Shown here piece after piece: positions 8,439 to 16,671 of a stretch of 64,000 nucleotides of DNA. Both the position numbers and the translations under genes were made by a program. The stretch spans positions 186,001-250,000 of the forward strand of contig JAXLYP010000013.1 of NCBI GenBank assembly GCA_046351395.1. The letters are read 5' to 3'. The first letter of the stretch is position 1. Each line of letters starts with the position of its first letter. Source of the DNA: CAYYKK01 sp046351395 (GTDB lineage: Bacteria > Myxococcota_A > Polyangia > Polyangiales > Polyangiaceae). The notes beneath the pieces were generated by a model. The model had not been told where the DNA came from and ran no database searches. It saw nothing but the letters and a program-made list of their open reading frames with translations.

Positions 8439-9335
8439 GTGCACCTGCAGCCGCTGCCGCCGCTCGTCGAGGTGAGAGACCTCGTCAAACGATTCGGCGA
8501 CAAGACGGTCCTCGACGGCATCGATCTCTCTATCGAGCGCGGGGAGACGATCGTCGTCATCGGCGGCTCCGGCTCGGGGAAGAGCACGCTCGCGCGGATC
8601 CTCGTGGGGCTCGAGGAGCCCTCCTCGGGGGACGTGCTCGTCGAGGGCGTCCCCATCGCCTCGATGACGAAGCGGGCGCGGAGCGCGGCGCGAGCGCGCT
8701 TCGGGATGGTGTTTCAGAAGCACGCGCTGCTCGACTCGCTCACCGTGTTCGACAACGTCGCGTTCCCGCTGCGCGAGCACGAGCACATCGACGCGGAGGA
8801 GACGCGAGCTCGGGTCATGCGCGCGCTGCGCGAGCTCGGCGTCGACGACGCCGCCTCGAAGCTTCCCGGCGAGCTCTCCGGGGGCATGGCGAAGCGCGTC
8901 GCGATCGCGCGCGCGACCGTGCGCGAGCCGGAGATCCTCGTCTACGACGAGCCCACCTCGGGGCTCGATCCGATCTCGAGTCGCACCGTGGACGATCTCA
9001 TCGAGCGCATGCGCGAGCACCACTTCGTGACCTCCATCGTCATCACCCACGACATGCTCACGGCCTACGACGTCGCCGATCGCGTGGTCCTGCTCGGAGG
9101 CGGGAAGCTCGTCGTCGATGGTCCGCCGGAGCTCGTGTTCCGCTCCCACGATCGAGAGATCGAGCCCTTCGCCAAGTCGAGCGGGCTGGATCTCGCGAGC
9201 CTCGGGCCTCGTCAGTCCCGGAAATCCGCCGCCGAGATCCGAGCGGCGTGGGAGCGCCACGCGCGGCACGAGGCGCCGATCGGCGAACCTTTCGGGGACG
9301 AGCCGGCGGCCTCGAGCGACCATCCCTCGGGCTGA
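8439..9335 (+). CDS. MlaF-like ABC transporter ATPase
   Basis: This protein of about 298 residues has Walker A GGSGSGKST, signature LSGGMAKR, Walker B ILVYDEPTSGLDP and ITHD. The GMAKR signature and SGLDP are typical of MlaF/Mce-type ATPases for phospholipid transport across the envelope. No MlaE, MlaD or other partner lies nearby, so it must work with proteins encoded elsewhere if this assignment is right. A tail of about 60 charged residues follows the ATPase fold. The frame is open far upstream with no homology. I chose GTG at 8439, a few residues before the conserved LVEVRDLVKRF; the exact start is uncertain. Confidence 0.8.
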   Translation: MHLQPLPPLVEVRDLVKRFGDKTVLDGIDLSIERGETIVVIGGSGSGKSTLARILVGLEEPSSGDVLVEGVPIASMTKRARSAARARFGMVFQKHALLDSLTVFDNVAFPLREHEHIDAEETRARVMRALRELGVDDAASKLPGELSGGMAKRVAIARATVREPEILVYDEPTSGLDPISSRTVDDLIERMREHHFVTSIVITHDMLTAYDVADRVVLLGGGKLVVDGPPELVFRSHDREIEPFAKSSGLDLASLGPRQSRKSAAEIRAAWERHARHEAPIGEPFGDEPAASSDHPSG

Positions 9336-9440
9336 CGCCCGGCCGGCCGACCTCCCAGCTTGGCACGGCGACTGCTCGACGGCGCGCATGCACGACCACC
9401 GAGCGAAGACGCTGTCGATCTCCACGCCGCGAGGGTGGGC

Positions 9441-9872
9441 GTGACCGTCACCACGGAGGAGGGGCTCCGCCGCGTCCTCGCGCGCTCGGCGCTCGGCGTG
9501 ATCATGGGGGCGACGGCGCTCGCCGCGCTCGCGGGAGGCATCTACGGACTCACCGGGGCGAAGCAACTGCCGATGGCGTGGCTCACCGGTAGCCCATTCG
9601 AGAGCTACCTCGTCCCGAGCCTCGTCCTACTCCTCGTCGTCGGAGGGTCGCTCGCGGTGGCGACGGTCGCGGTCGTGAAGCGGGCGCGGCGCGCAGCGGT
9701 GCTGACGGTGGGCGCAGGCCTCATCCTGCTCGGGTGGATCTTCGCCGAGGTGATCGTGATCGGGTACGTGTCGTGGCTCCAGCCACTCATGGCGATCGTC
9801 GCCAAGATCATCCTCGTGATCGCCGCGCTCGAGTGGTCTCACTTGGGCCCGCGCGAGCGGCGCACGGCCTGA
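9441..9872 (+). CDS. Four-helix membrane protein, function unknown
   Basis: This protein of about 143 residues has four hydrophobic helices (near residues 18-36, 52-73, 82-101 and 106-125) with short loops and an Arg-rich loop between helices 2 and 3. I do not recognise the family. GTG at 9441 is preceded by GAGGG at a good distance. GTG at 9435 or the TTG at 9360 would add 2 or 27 residues. It follows the MlaF-like ATPase on the same strand by about 100 bases and could be co-expressed, but nothing ties their functions. Its stop codon lies at the first base of the tandem repeat array. Confidence 0.6.
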   Translation: MTVTTEEGLRRVLARSALGVIMGATALAALAGGIYGLTGAKQLPMAWLTGSPFESYLVPSLVLLLVVGGSLAVATVAVVKRARRAAVLTVGAGLILLGWIFAEVIVIGYVSWLQPLMAIVAKIILVIAALEWSHLGPRERRTA

Positions 9873-9980
9873 ACACCGCAGCACCGTCTGAACACCGCGG
9901 CACCGTCTGAGAAAGCGGCACCGTCTGAGAAAGCGGCACCGTCTGAGAAAGCGGCACCGTCTGAGAAGGCGGCGCAGTGG
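9871..9980. repeat. 18/19-bp tandem repeat array, about six copies
   Basis: A block built from units of the form GA(G/A)AA-GCGGCACCGTCT. The first two units are 19 bp (GAACACCGC(A/G)GCACCGTCT), the next three are identical 18-bp units, and the last is degenerate. It begins at the stop codon of the membrane protein gene and ends 28 bases before the stop of the next minus-strand gene. No unit contains a convincing hairpin. It is a minisatellite between convergent genes and is expected to vary in copy number between strains. Confidence 0.85.
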
Positions 9981-10008
9981 AGGCGCTGCGCGGCTGCTTC
10001 GCTGCCCT

Positions 10009-10272
10009 TCACGGAGCCGCGGTGGGACCCGCGGAGGGCAGGGCCTCCCTGCGCTCCTGCGTCGCGGGGGCCTGGCGATTGCCGAAGTCGAGCTTCAGGG
10101 ATGCCGCCACCACGTACGCCACGACGACGCCCAGCGCGACGCCGATCGCGAAGACCTTGACCGTCTTGCGGCTCGGGACGGGGCCCATGCCCGTGCGCAC
10201 CACGTCGACGAGGTCTCGATGCGACGTGGGGGCCGCGTTCTTGGTCATGCGCTCGCCGTCTGCAGCGACCAT
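10009..10272 (-). CDS. Small single-helix membrane protein
   Basis: This 87-residue protein has a hydrophilic N-terminal third (containing RDLVDVVRTGMGP), one transmembrane helix (VKVFAIGVALGVVVAYVVAA, about residues 39-58) and a short polar tail. The family is not recognised. The ATG at 10272 lies 3 bases after the stop of the GH38 gene, which suggests translational coupling; an internal ATG at 10248 would remove eight residues. As last gene of the minus-strand cluster it may be a membrane partner for the enzymes upstream, but that is inference from position only. Confidence 0.55.
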   Translation of the reverse strand: MVAADGERMTKNAAPTSHRDLVDVVRTGMGPVPSRKTVKVFAIGVALGVVVAYVVAASLKLDFGNRQAPATQERREALPSAGPTAAP

Positions 10273-10275
10273 GCC

Positions 10276-12714
10276 TCACGCTCGGGGTGCGGGCGCCGAC
10301 CCGTCGTCGGTCGGTAGAAGGTGGAGCCGCAGGGTCGAGACGCGTCGCTGAACGATCACGCGCGCGCGCCCGTCGACGATTGGAAGGGCGGCGCCCTCCC
10401 GCTCCCGGGCGTCGCTCTCGAACGCGCCGCGGACGCGCGCGCCGTCGACGTACACGTGCGCGGTCTGGCCTTTCGGCGCGTCGCACGCGAGCCGAACGAT
10501 CAGGCCATCGCCGACCTCGGCGCGCTTGATCGCGGCGAACGTCACGCCGGGATCGTCGCATTGGACGAGCTCGTGCGCGACGCGGTGCGTGTCGCGCAGC
10601 TCCTCGGCGAACCACTCGAGCTCGAGCTGCCGATGGAGCTCGGGCGGGACCGCGGGGTCCCCGTCCCCCGCGGTGGCGAACAGCGTCGCGCGGTGCTCCT
10701 GGACCGCCTCGCGCGGGTCGCCGAGCGGGGGCGACCGCGCCGGGAGGATTCCGAGCGCCCCCGGTGTTGCCGGGGTTCGCGCGACGATCCACTCGAGCTC
10801 ATGCGCCGCGGAGAAGGCGACGCGCGTCATCGACTCGAAGGCCGCGTGCAGGGCCTCGCGACCCGAGCGCACGGTCACGAGCGACGGCACGGGCCAGAAC
10901 GAGGCCTTCTCGGCCCGCCCGCGCGGCCGCTCGACCCGGCCCCCCAGCGTGTCCATCTCGAGGCTCGCGAGCGCGTCGACCAGCTCGAGCCTCGCCGTGA
11001 TCGCGCCACGCCGCGGCGCCCCCTCGACGCTGAAGCGGATGAACGGATCGCCGCCCCGTACGACGCACCTCCGCACGAATGGCCGATCGTCGAGCTTGGC
11101 CCGCGCCACGACCACGATCTCTCCCTCTCGCTCGAGGAGCTCGAGCTCCGCGGGACGGAAGCTCGTGCGGTCGATGACGTCGAACCCGGGGACGCCGCCC
11201 GCGGCGTCCCAGCGCGAAAATCCGCCGAGATCGGAGTGCGCCGCGAGATCGAGTCCGAACCCGTCCAGCTGCTCGCGATCGTCCACCCGCAGGCTCGTGA
11301 GCACCCCGCCGACGGCCTTCGAGAAGGTGAGACGAAGCCGCTCGGTCGAAACGATCACCCCGTCGGCCGTCCGCTCGCACCGCGGGACGTCCGCCGTCCG
11401 CGCCCTGGATCGCGGGATCGCTCGCGGGGCGCGCGCCCGCGAGAGCGCGAGCGCGGCCGAGCTCTCCGCGCGTTCGAGCCAGCCGCGTCGCTCGTCGGGG
11501 CCGCCCTCGTCCGTCGACGCGTCGATCACCGAGCCGTGGTGGTTCGTCCTCACGAGGCTCTGCCACCCCGCGGCGAGCGCAGCCTCCACGGGAGCGGAGG
11601 CTTCGGCGGTCGCGGACAGCTTCTCGGCGAGCACGAGCGCTCGCGCGACACGGACCGCGCGTCGCGTGAAGCTCGGCTCGAACGCGTCCTGGCCCATCCC
11701 CTCGGGCGTCGGATCGATCGACAGGATCGGGAGCTCCGCGCGCTGCGGTTCGAGGAGCGCGAAGTAGTCGTCGAGGCCGGCGAGGATCGTCCACGTCCCG
11801 GTCGTCGGGTAGCTCTCGTGGTTGTAGCGATCGAGCAGCCCCGTCAGGTCGGGGATGGGGCCGGTGAAGTCCATCCCGATCGGGCAGAGGAGGTACGGCG
11901 TGCGAGAGCGCGGCGCGAGCGATCGCACGTACCCGTCGATGCGCCGCCGCACGTGGCTGCTCGTGCGCCACGGGACGTCGAAGACGCGATCGTTCCACCG
12001 GATCCTCCCGGCGCTCGCGACGGAGTCGCCCTGGAAATAGGTGAACGCGTTCCAATGACAGAGGAGCTCCGCGCCGTCGTCGTCCCTCCAGACGAAGTCG
12101 AGCACTTCGAGCTCGTTCCCGAGCACGCGAGGAGGAGGTACCGCGTGGGGCGGCGCGTCCAGGGCGCCCCGCGCGCGGGAGGAGACGAGGCGCGTCCCTT
12201 CGATCCGGCCGAGGCCGACGGCGCTCACGCCCACCGCCCGCATCAACGAGGGCAGGTGCGGGGAATGGCCCGCGTGGTCCGGGAAATACGCGGTCGTGGG
12301 GTAGACGGTCAGGCCCTCGCGGCGGAGCCATTCTTGGCCGAGGAGGAAGTCCCTGAACAGCGACTCGGGGTGCGGCGTGAGGGTGTCCGGCGTGGTGAGC
12401 GCGGCGCTGAGGAGGCGGAGGCGGGGCCGTCCAGTCTGCGCGTCTGGCTCGAGCAGCGCGCGCAGCCGGGCGCGCGACTCGGGGTGTTGCTCCCAGTGGT
12501 GCCGCAGGAAGAACACGCTCTCGATCCCGTAGACGCGCCGCCGATCCGCCTCGAGCGCGCGGAGGATCTCGCCGAAGATGGCATCGACGCGACCGCACGC
12601 GCGTGCCTCGGACGTGCCCTTCGCGCGCGCGTCCCAATGGCTGCTCTCGGTGAACACGAGCACGCGTCGTGCGTCGTGGGGGATCCCGAGCCGTTCGCGG
12701 AGAGGCGCGCTCAT
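10276..12714 (-). CDS. Glycoside hydrolase family 38-like enzyme (alpha-mannosidase type)
   Basis: This 812-residue protein has an N-terminal catalytic region in which the GH38 landmarks can be placed. HWD in TESSHWDARA matches the zinc-binding H-x-D. PDHAGHSPHLP matches the nucleophile motif usually written IDPFGHS. NHHGSVIDAST (about residue 395) matches the second zinc histidine motif QFHDxxxGS. The C-terminal half is beta-rich, as in GH38. The family cleaves alpha-mannosides using a bound zinc ion. There is no signal peptide, so it should be cytoplasmic. The family match is remote and the true sugar is unknown. A GTG at 12825 would add 37 unconserved residues; the ATG at 12714 is preferred. 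It sits between an acyltransferase and a small membrane protein. Confidence 0.7.
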   Translation of the reverse strand: MSAPLRERLGIPHDARRVLVFTESSHWDARAKGTSEARACGRVDAIFGEILRALEADRRRVYGIESVFFLRHHWEQHPESRARLRALLEPDAQTGRPRLRLLSAALTTPDTLTPHPESLFRDFLLGQEWLRREGLTVYPTTAYFPDHAGHSPHLPSLMRAVGVSAVGLGRIEGTRLVSSRARGALDAPPHAVPPPRVLGNELEVLDFVWRDDDGAELLCHWNAFTYFQGDSVASAGRIRWNDRVFDVPWRTSSHVRRRIDGYVRSLAPRSRTPYLLCPIGMDFTGPIPDLTGLLDRYNHESYPTTGTWTILAGLDDYFALLEPQRAELPILSIDPTPEGMGQDAFEPSFTRRAVRVARALVLAEKLSATAEASAPVEAALAAGWQSLVRTNHHGSVIDASTDEGGPDERRGWLERAESSAALALSRARAPRAIPRSRARTADVPRCERTADGVIVSTERLRLTFSKAVGGVLTSLRVDDREQLDGFGLDLAAHSDLGGFSRWDAAGGVPGFDVIDRTSFRPAELELLEREGEIVVVARAKLDDRPFVRRCVVRGGDPFIRFSVEGAPRRGAITARLELVDALASLEMDTLGGRVERPRGRAEKASFWPVPSLVTVRSGREALHAAFESMTRVAFSAAHELEWIVARTPATPGALGILPARSPPLGDPREAVQEHRATLFATAGDGDPAVPPELHRQLELEWFAEELRDTHRVAHELVQCDDPGVTFAAIKRAEVGDGLIVRLACDAPKGQTAHVYVDGARVRGAFESDAREREGAALPIVDGRARVIVQRRVSTLRLHLLPTDDGSAPAPRA

Positions 12715-12864
12715 GTGCGCGGCGGTGGCAAACGACGGACCGCCACCGCGGGGGAGCGCCGGCTCGAGGCTCCCGCCTTCCGGCCTCGGCCCGCGCGCAG
12801 CGCACGCGCGCACGGGTTGCGCCACGGCGAAGCCGATGCGCGTCTCCGCGTCCGTACCGAGCGC

Positions 12865-13632
12865 TCAGGGGCGCACGCCGGCGCGCTCCGCGAGCGCGTC
12901 GTCGATGAGCTCCTCGAGCGCGCCGCGCGCCTCGCGACGCAGGCGCCGGGCGGCGTGCTCCTCCGTCTCGTCGGGCATCAGCGTCGCTTCGATGGGGTCC
13001 CCGACGATGTACCGGAGGCGCGGGAAGTGCGGGATCGGGAGGCCCCACTCGGGCCGTGGGATGGGGAAGTCGCGCTTCAGCCAGCGACGTCCGCGGCCGT
13101 ACGCGTCTCCGACGAGATCGAACACCTCGTCCGCGCCGATCCCAGCGAGCGGCACGAGGCGCGCTTGGTTGCGGAGCGCTGCGCGGACGAAGCCGTAGCG
13201 CCTTCCCCAGAGCAGTCGGTAGCGGAGCTCGCGCGGCTTCATCGCTTCGCGCAGCCCGCCGGGCAGGACGAGGACGAGCTCGCCGTTTTGGAGCAGTCGG
13301 TCCACGTTCGCCGCCGTCCCGTCCACCGCGCCGACGCGCGCCGCGAGCGTCCTCAGGAACGGGACCTTCCACCAGAGGTGCTCGCCGAGCGCCCAGACCT
13401 GCCGCCCCGTCGCGCGCTGGATCGCCGCCATCGGGAGCATCGCGTCCCAGCCGAACGCGTGGTTCATCACGAGGAGCGCGGCCCCCGCGCCGATCCGGTC
13501 GGGGTGCGCGAGCTCGACGTGGAGCCGCTCGGAGACGCGGTCGATGCTGCGCCAGAAAGGGCCCGCGACGCGGGGCGAATAGCCCTTGTAGGCGTCGGAG
13601 AGCTCGATGTCGAAGCCGTCGATCGCTCGCAT
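12865..13632 (-). CDS. PlsC-family 1-acylglycerol-phosphate-type acyltransferase
   Basis: This 255-residue protein contains the acyltransferase block I motif NH-x5-D as NHAFGWDAM (around residue 55). Further on there are a basic substrate-binding region (VLVLPGGLREAMKPRE) and a proline-rich block (LVPLAGIGADEVF). Such enzymes transfer acyl chains to glycerol-phosphate, lysophospholipids or other hydroxyl acceptors at the inner membrane. The last part (DETEEHAARRLRREARGALEELI) is helical. It is followed on the same strand by the GH38-like enzyme, so the pair may build or remodel a glycolipid; that is inference. The start at ATG 13632 is the first in frame. Confidence 0.8.
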   Translation of the reverse strand: MRAIDGFDIELSDAYKGYSPRVAGPFWRSIDRVSERLHVELAHPDRIGAGAALLVMNHAFGWDAMLPMAAIQRATGRQVWALGEHLWWKVPFLRTLAARVGAVDGTAANVDRLLQNGELVLVLPGGLREAMKPRELRYRLLWGRRYGFVRAALRNQARLVPLAGIGADEVFDLVGDAYGRGRRWLKRDFPIPRPEWGLPIPHFPRLRYIVGDPIEATLMPDETEEHAARRLRREARGALEELIDDALAERAGVRP

Positions 13633-13702
13633 GACCGGGGAGCCGAGCGAACACCGTGCCGGCTCGCGCGCGCCCCGCGATCCGGACTCGACGCGGGGAG
13701 AG

Positions 13703-14080
13703 TCAGCGCGCGCCGGCGAAGGCCAGGACGTGCCCGTCGGGGTCGAGGGCGTACGCGACGAGGTGTCCCCAGTCTCGCGGGGACAGGGCGCTCGCTTCGC
13801 GCGCTCCCGCTGCGATCGCGCGCGCCTGATACGCGCTCGGATCGTCGACGACGAGGTAGAGCTCGGCTCTCGGCACGCCGCGCGCGTTCGCGGGGTGGGG
13901 GACGGCCACGCCGAGCAGCCGAGCGACGCCGTCCTCAGGCATCAACCCGAGGATCGCGCCTCCGAGATCGAACTCAGTCATCCCGGGGGCGTCGAGGCGA
14001 GGCTCGAGCGCCAACGTGCGACGGTAGAAGAGCGTCGCCGCGGCCTGATCGCGCACGAACAGGATCAGGTGAGTTTGCAA
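13703..14080 (-). CDS. VOC-superfamily (glyoxalase/bleomycin-resistance-like) protein
   Basis: This is a 125-residue single VOC protein with paired beta-alpha-beta-beta-beta units. The first half begins LILFVRDQAAATLFYRRTLAL, and the second ends with GHLVAYALDPDGHVLAFAG. The PDGH-x-LAF ending and Glu in AELYLVVDD are the usual metal-ligand positions, but one N-terminal ligand (often His or Gln in the first strand) is hard to assign. The substrate is unknown. I chose TTG at 14080 because GGAGG lies 10 bases upstream and the upstream sequence in frame is Arg/Ser-rich and not conserved. Confidence 0.7.
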   Translation of the reverse strand: MQTHLILFVRDQAAATLFYRRTLALEPRLDAPGMTEFDLGGAILGLMPEDGVARLLGVAVPHPANARGVPRAELYLVVDDPSAYQARAIAAGAREASALSPRDWGHLVAYALDPDGHVLAFAGAR

Positions 14081-14117
14081 GGGCGGGAGGCCTCCGAGGC
14101 GTGACCGGGAGCGCGCG

Positions 14118-14792
14118 TCAGCGCGCCTCGAGAGCGGAGGCGGCGAGCACCGTGTCGCCGGGCGTGAACGGGAGCGCGCCCGTGGCGCGGGCGACCTGAT
14201 CGGCGATGGAGTCGATGACGGACCACGCCGTGAGATCATGGTCGCGGGAGGTGTCCGTCGGGCCGCCCTGACGAGCCGAGATGAGCCGCACGAGCTGCCG
14301 GGTGAAGAAGCCGAGCTTCGTGTAGGGCAGTCCGCCGCCGAGGAGCTGGATGTGCTTGGGCCGGAAGCGCGTCTCGGCGCAGAACGCGTCGACCGCTTGG
14401 TGCGCGCGGGCGCGCGCCGCGACGCGCTGCTCGCGGGTCGCCTCGGTGTAATGAGCGATCGCCTCGCTCATGCTGATCGACACGAAGACCGTCGGGACGG
14501 CCCCGAGCGCTGCGCGGTTCGACGTCACGTAGGCGCCGAGGGCCTGCGCGTGTCGACCGAAGTGGACGGAGCCCACGAGGACGACGGCGGCGAAGCGCTT
14601 CGGGTCCACGCGATCGGGGTGCGCGCTCAGATCTTCGACGAGCGTCGGCACGCCGCGAGTGTCGAGCGCGCCCGAGATGCGCTGGGCGACGCGCCTCGAG
14701 TGCCCCTCTCGCGTCGCGTAGAGCACGAGCACGGGCTCGGAGCGCTTCCATCCAGAGATCCGGTCCTTCGATGTGGCGGCGGGCGTCGTCAT
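14118..14792 (-). CDS. Flavodoxin/HemG-like protein
   Basis: This is a 224-residue protein. The FMN phosphate-binding loop is visible in VLYATREGHSRRVAQRI, and the central strands (AAVVLVGSVHFGRHAQ, PTVFVSISMSE) follow the flavodoxin fold. The C-terminal part (LLGGGLPYTKLGFFTRQLVRLI, then SRDHDLTAW) matches the menaquinone-dependent protoporphyrinogen IX dehydrogenase (HemG) type. HemG oxidises protoporphyrinogen in the last-but-one step of haem synthesis, and a ferrochelatase is encoded 7 kb away. General flavodoxin-domain quinone reductases look similar, so the exact reaction is not certain. ATG 14792 is chosen because the conserved region begins about 20 residues later. Confidence 0.7.
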   Translation of the reverse strand: MTTPAATSKDRISGWKRSEPVLVLYATREGHSRRVAQRISGALDTRGVPTLVEDLSAHPDRVDPKRFAAVVLVGSVHFGRHAQALGAYVTSNRAALGAVPTVFVSISMSEAIAHYTEATREQRVAARARAHQAVDAFCAETRFRPKHIQLLGGGLPYTKLGFFTRQLVRLISARQGGPTDTSRDHDLTAWSVIDSIADQVARATGALPFTPGDTVLAASALEAR

Positions 14793-15013
14793 GTCGCGCG
14801 TAAGAGCACGCGCCGTGCCCCCCCAGAATCGCGCCGTGGACTGCCGTATCGCGCATGGCGCCCCTTCGCGCCGACGTACGCACAGCCTTCGCCTCGGCGC
14901 AGCGTCTGCGTGTCGACCGCAGCGCCCGCCCGCGTCGTGTGCGTCCTCGAGCCGCGCGGCGCGGTGATCGACCTCGCCGGGATCCGGCACGGACCTTGGA
15001 ACACGTGCATCCC

Positions 15014-15409
15014 ATGAACGTCGGGACCTGCTCGCAGTCGCTGTCCGAGGCCTCGCTGCACCTCACGCCGGGCCACGCGCAGATCGAGCGACTCGTCGGG
15101 GAGATCCTCTCGATCCCGCGGAGCCACACCGCCGAGCAGCGCGCGCTCTGGCTTCCGCTCGCGGCCATCCTCGTCGCGCACCTCGACGAGGAGGAGCGCC
15201 ACTTGATCCCCGTGCTGCTCGGGCTGGACGCGCGCGCGGCGAAGGGCTTGGTGTTCGAGCACCGCCACCTACGCTCACGCGTCGCCGAGCTCGACGCGAA
15301 ATTCGTCCGCGGAGCGCTCGACGCGTCCGGGCTGCGAGGGTTCGCGGAGGAGGTTCTCGCGCATCATCGGCACGAGCTCGCCGTCCTCGAGCGACACGCG
15401 ATCGCGTGA
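15014..15409 (+). CDS. Hemerythrin-like (HHE) protein
   Basis: This 131-residue all-helical protein has His/Glu positions typical of the HHE cation-binding family: LTPGHAQIERL, HLDEEERHLIPVL, EHRHLRSRV and HHRHELAVLERH. Such proteins hold a di-iron centre and bind oxygen or nitric oxide, or act in iron and redox stress. The ATG at 15014 is chosen because the HHE fold begins about 18 residues later; the longer open frame upstream is Arg-rich and not conserved. It lies divergent to the flavodoxin-like gene and converges on the REC-histidine kinase gene, so it is probably transcribed alone. Confidence 0.75.
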   Translation: MNVGTCSQSLSEASLHLTPGHAQIERLVGEILSIPRSHTAEQRALWLPLAAILVAHLDEEERHLIPVLLGLDARAAKGLVFEHRHLRSRVAELDAKFVRGALDASGLRGFAEEVLAHHRHELAVLERHAIA

Positions 15410-15423
15410 GCGCCGCGCCGCGA

Positions 15424-16563
15424 TCAGGCGGGATCGGCGCCGCGGATCGGGCCGAGGCGCGCGCAGAACGCGGCGCCAGGGGAGGCGTCCTCCACCCAGA
15501 TGCGGCCGCCGTGGGACGCCGCCACCTGCTTGCAGAACGCGAGGCCGAGGCCGCGACCGCTGCGTGACGAGGGCGCGCCCTCGACCTGCACGAACGGATC
15601 GAACACGCGGTCCCGCATCGCCTCGGCGACGCCCGGTCCGCGGTCGCGGACGCGGATCTCGAGCTCTCCCTCCACCTCGCGCGCCCCGACGTCGATCGCG
15701 CTCGCCGGCGGCGCGTGACGGATCGCGTTCTCCACGAGGTTCGCCAGCATCCTCGCGAGCATGTCCTCGTCGACGATCGCCTCGGCCACTTCGATCAGCG
15801 GCGTCAGCGTGATTTGGCGCGCGGACGCCGTCCACTCGAGCTCCGTCACCACGGCGCCGATCACCTTCGCGAGATCCACGCGCACGCGCCTCGGCGCGAG
15901 CCCGCCCTCGTCCGCCTTGCTGAGGTCGAGCAGGTTCACGATCATCCGCGTGAGCTGCCTCGCCTCGAAGCGGAGCTTCTCCGCGATCGGCTTGAGCGCC
16001 GCGGGGAGCTGCTTGTCGCGGAGGATGAGCTGAGCGCCGAGATCCATCGCGTTCACGGGGTTCTTCAGGTCGTGGACGATGAACGCCGTGAGGCGCTCCT
16101 TCTGGAGCTGGAGGCGCATCATGTCGTCGCGCTGGCGCCTCACGAGGGCGACCTGCTCGGCCACCTCCCGGTGCATGCGCCGGAAGGCGACGCAGGCGCG
16201 CACGCGGGCGACGAGCTCGCTCGGGCGCACGGGCTTCGTGAGGAAGTCGTCTCCCCCGGAGGCGAGCGCCCGGTCGAACGTGTCGACGTCCCGCTGGGCG
16301 GTGAGGAAGATCACGGGCACGTCCGCGCCGTTCGGCAGGGCGCGGATGCGCGCGCACGCCGCGATCCCGTCGACGCCGGGCATGCGCACGTCGAGCAGGA
16401 CGCAGGTCGGCGTCTCGCGTTCGAACGCGGCGATCCCCTCCTCCCCGCCGGACGCTTCGATGATGCGGTAGCCCTCGTCGGCGAGCGTCTCGCGCGCGAG
16501 CGCTCGGTTGGCCTCGTTGTCGTCGACGACGAGCACGGTGTCGATGGGGGCCTCCGAGGTCAT
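15424..16563 (-). CDS. Response-regulator receiver fused to histidine kinase
   Basis: This 379-residue soluble protein starts with a receiver domain (TVLVVDDNE, phosphoacceptor Asp in VLLDVRMPG, Lys in FLTKPV). A short coiled linker leads to a histidine kinase core: phosphorylated His in FIVHDLKNPVNAMD, N box NLVENAIRHAPP, G1 DRGPGV and G2 GRGLGLAF. There is no transmembrane segment or sensor domain, so it is likely to take phosphate from another kinase or to sense in the cytoplasm. ATG 16563 directly follows a GTG at 16566, and either could start. It lies downstream of the SulP and receiver-like genes on the same strand and may be their signalling partner. Confidence 0.9.
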   Translation of the reverse strand: MTSEAPIDTVLVVDDNEANRALARETLADEGYRIIEASGGEEGIAAFERETPTCVLLDVRMPGVDGIAACARIRALPNGADVPVIFLTAQRDVDTFDRALASGGDDFLTKPVRPSELVARVRACVAFRRMHREVAEQVALVRRQRDDMMRLQLQKERLTAFIVHDLKNPVNAMDLGAQLILRDKQLPAALKPIAEKLRFEARQLTRMIVNLLDLSKADEGGLAPRRVRVDLAKVIGAVVTELEWTASARQITLTPLIEVAEAIVDEDMLARMLANLVENAIRHAPPASAIDVGAREVEGELEIRVRDRGPGVAEAMRDRVFDPFVQVEGAPSSRSGRGLGLAFCKQVAASHGGRIWVEDASPGAAFCARLGPIRGADPA

Positions 16564-16671
16564 CACGCTCGCGCCATGCGTAGCAGCCCGGGGAGGCCGG
16601 CCGAAACAAACTCGACGCCGCCCTCCCGTCCAGGCGAAAACCAGCGGTTTGTGAGCTCCCCCCGCGCGAGC

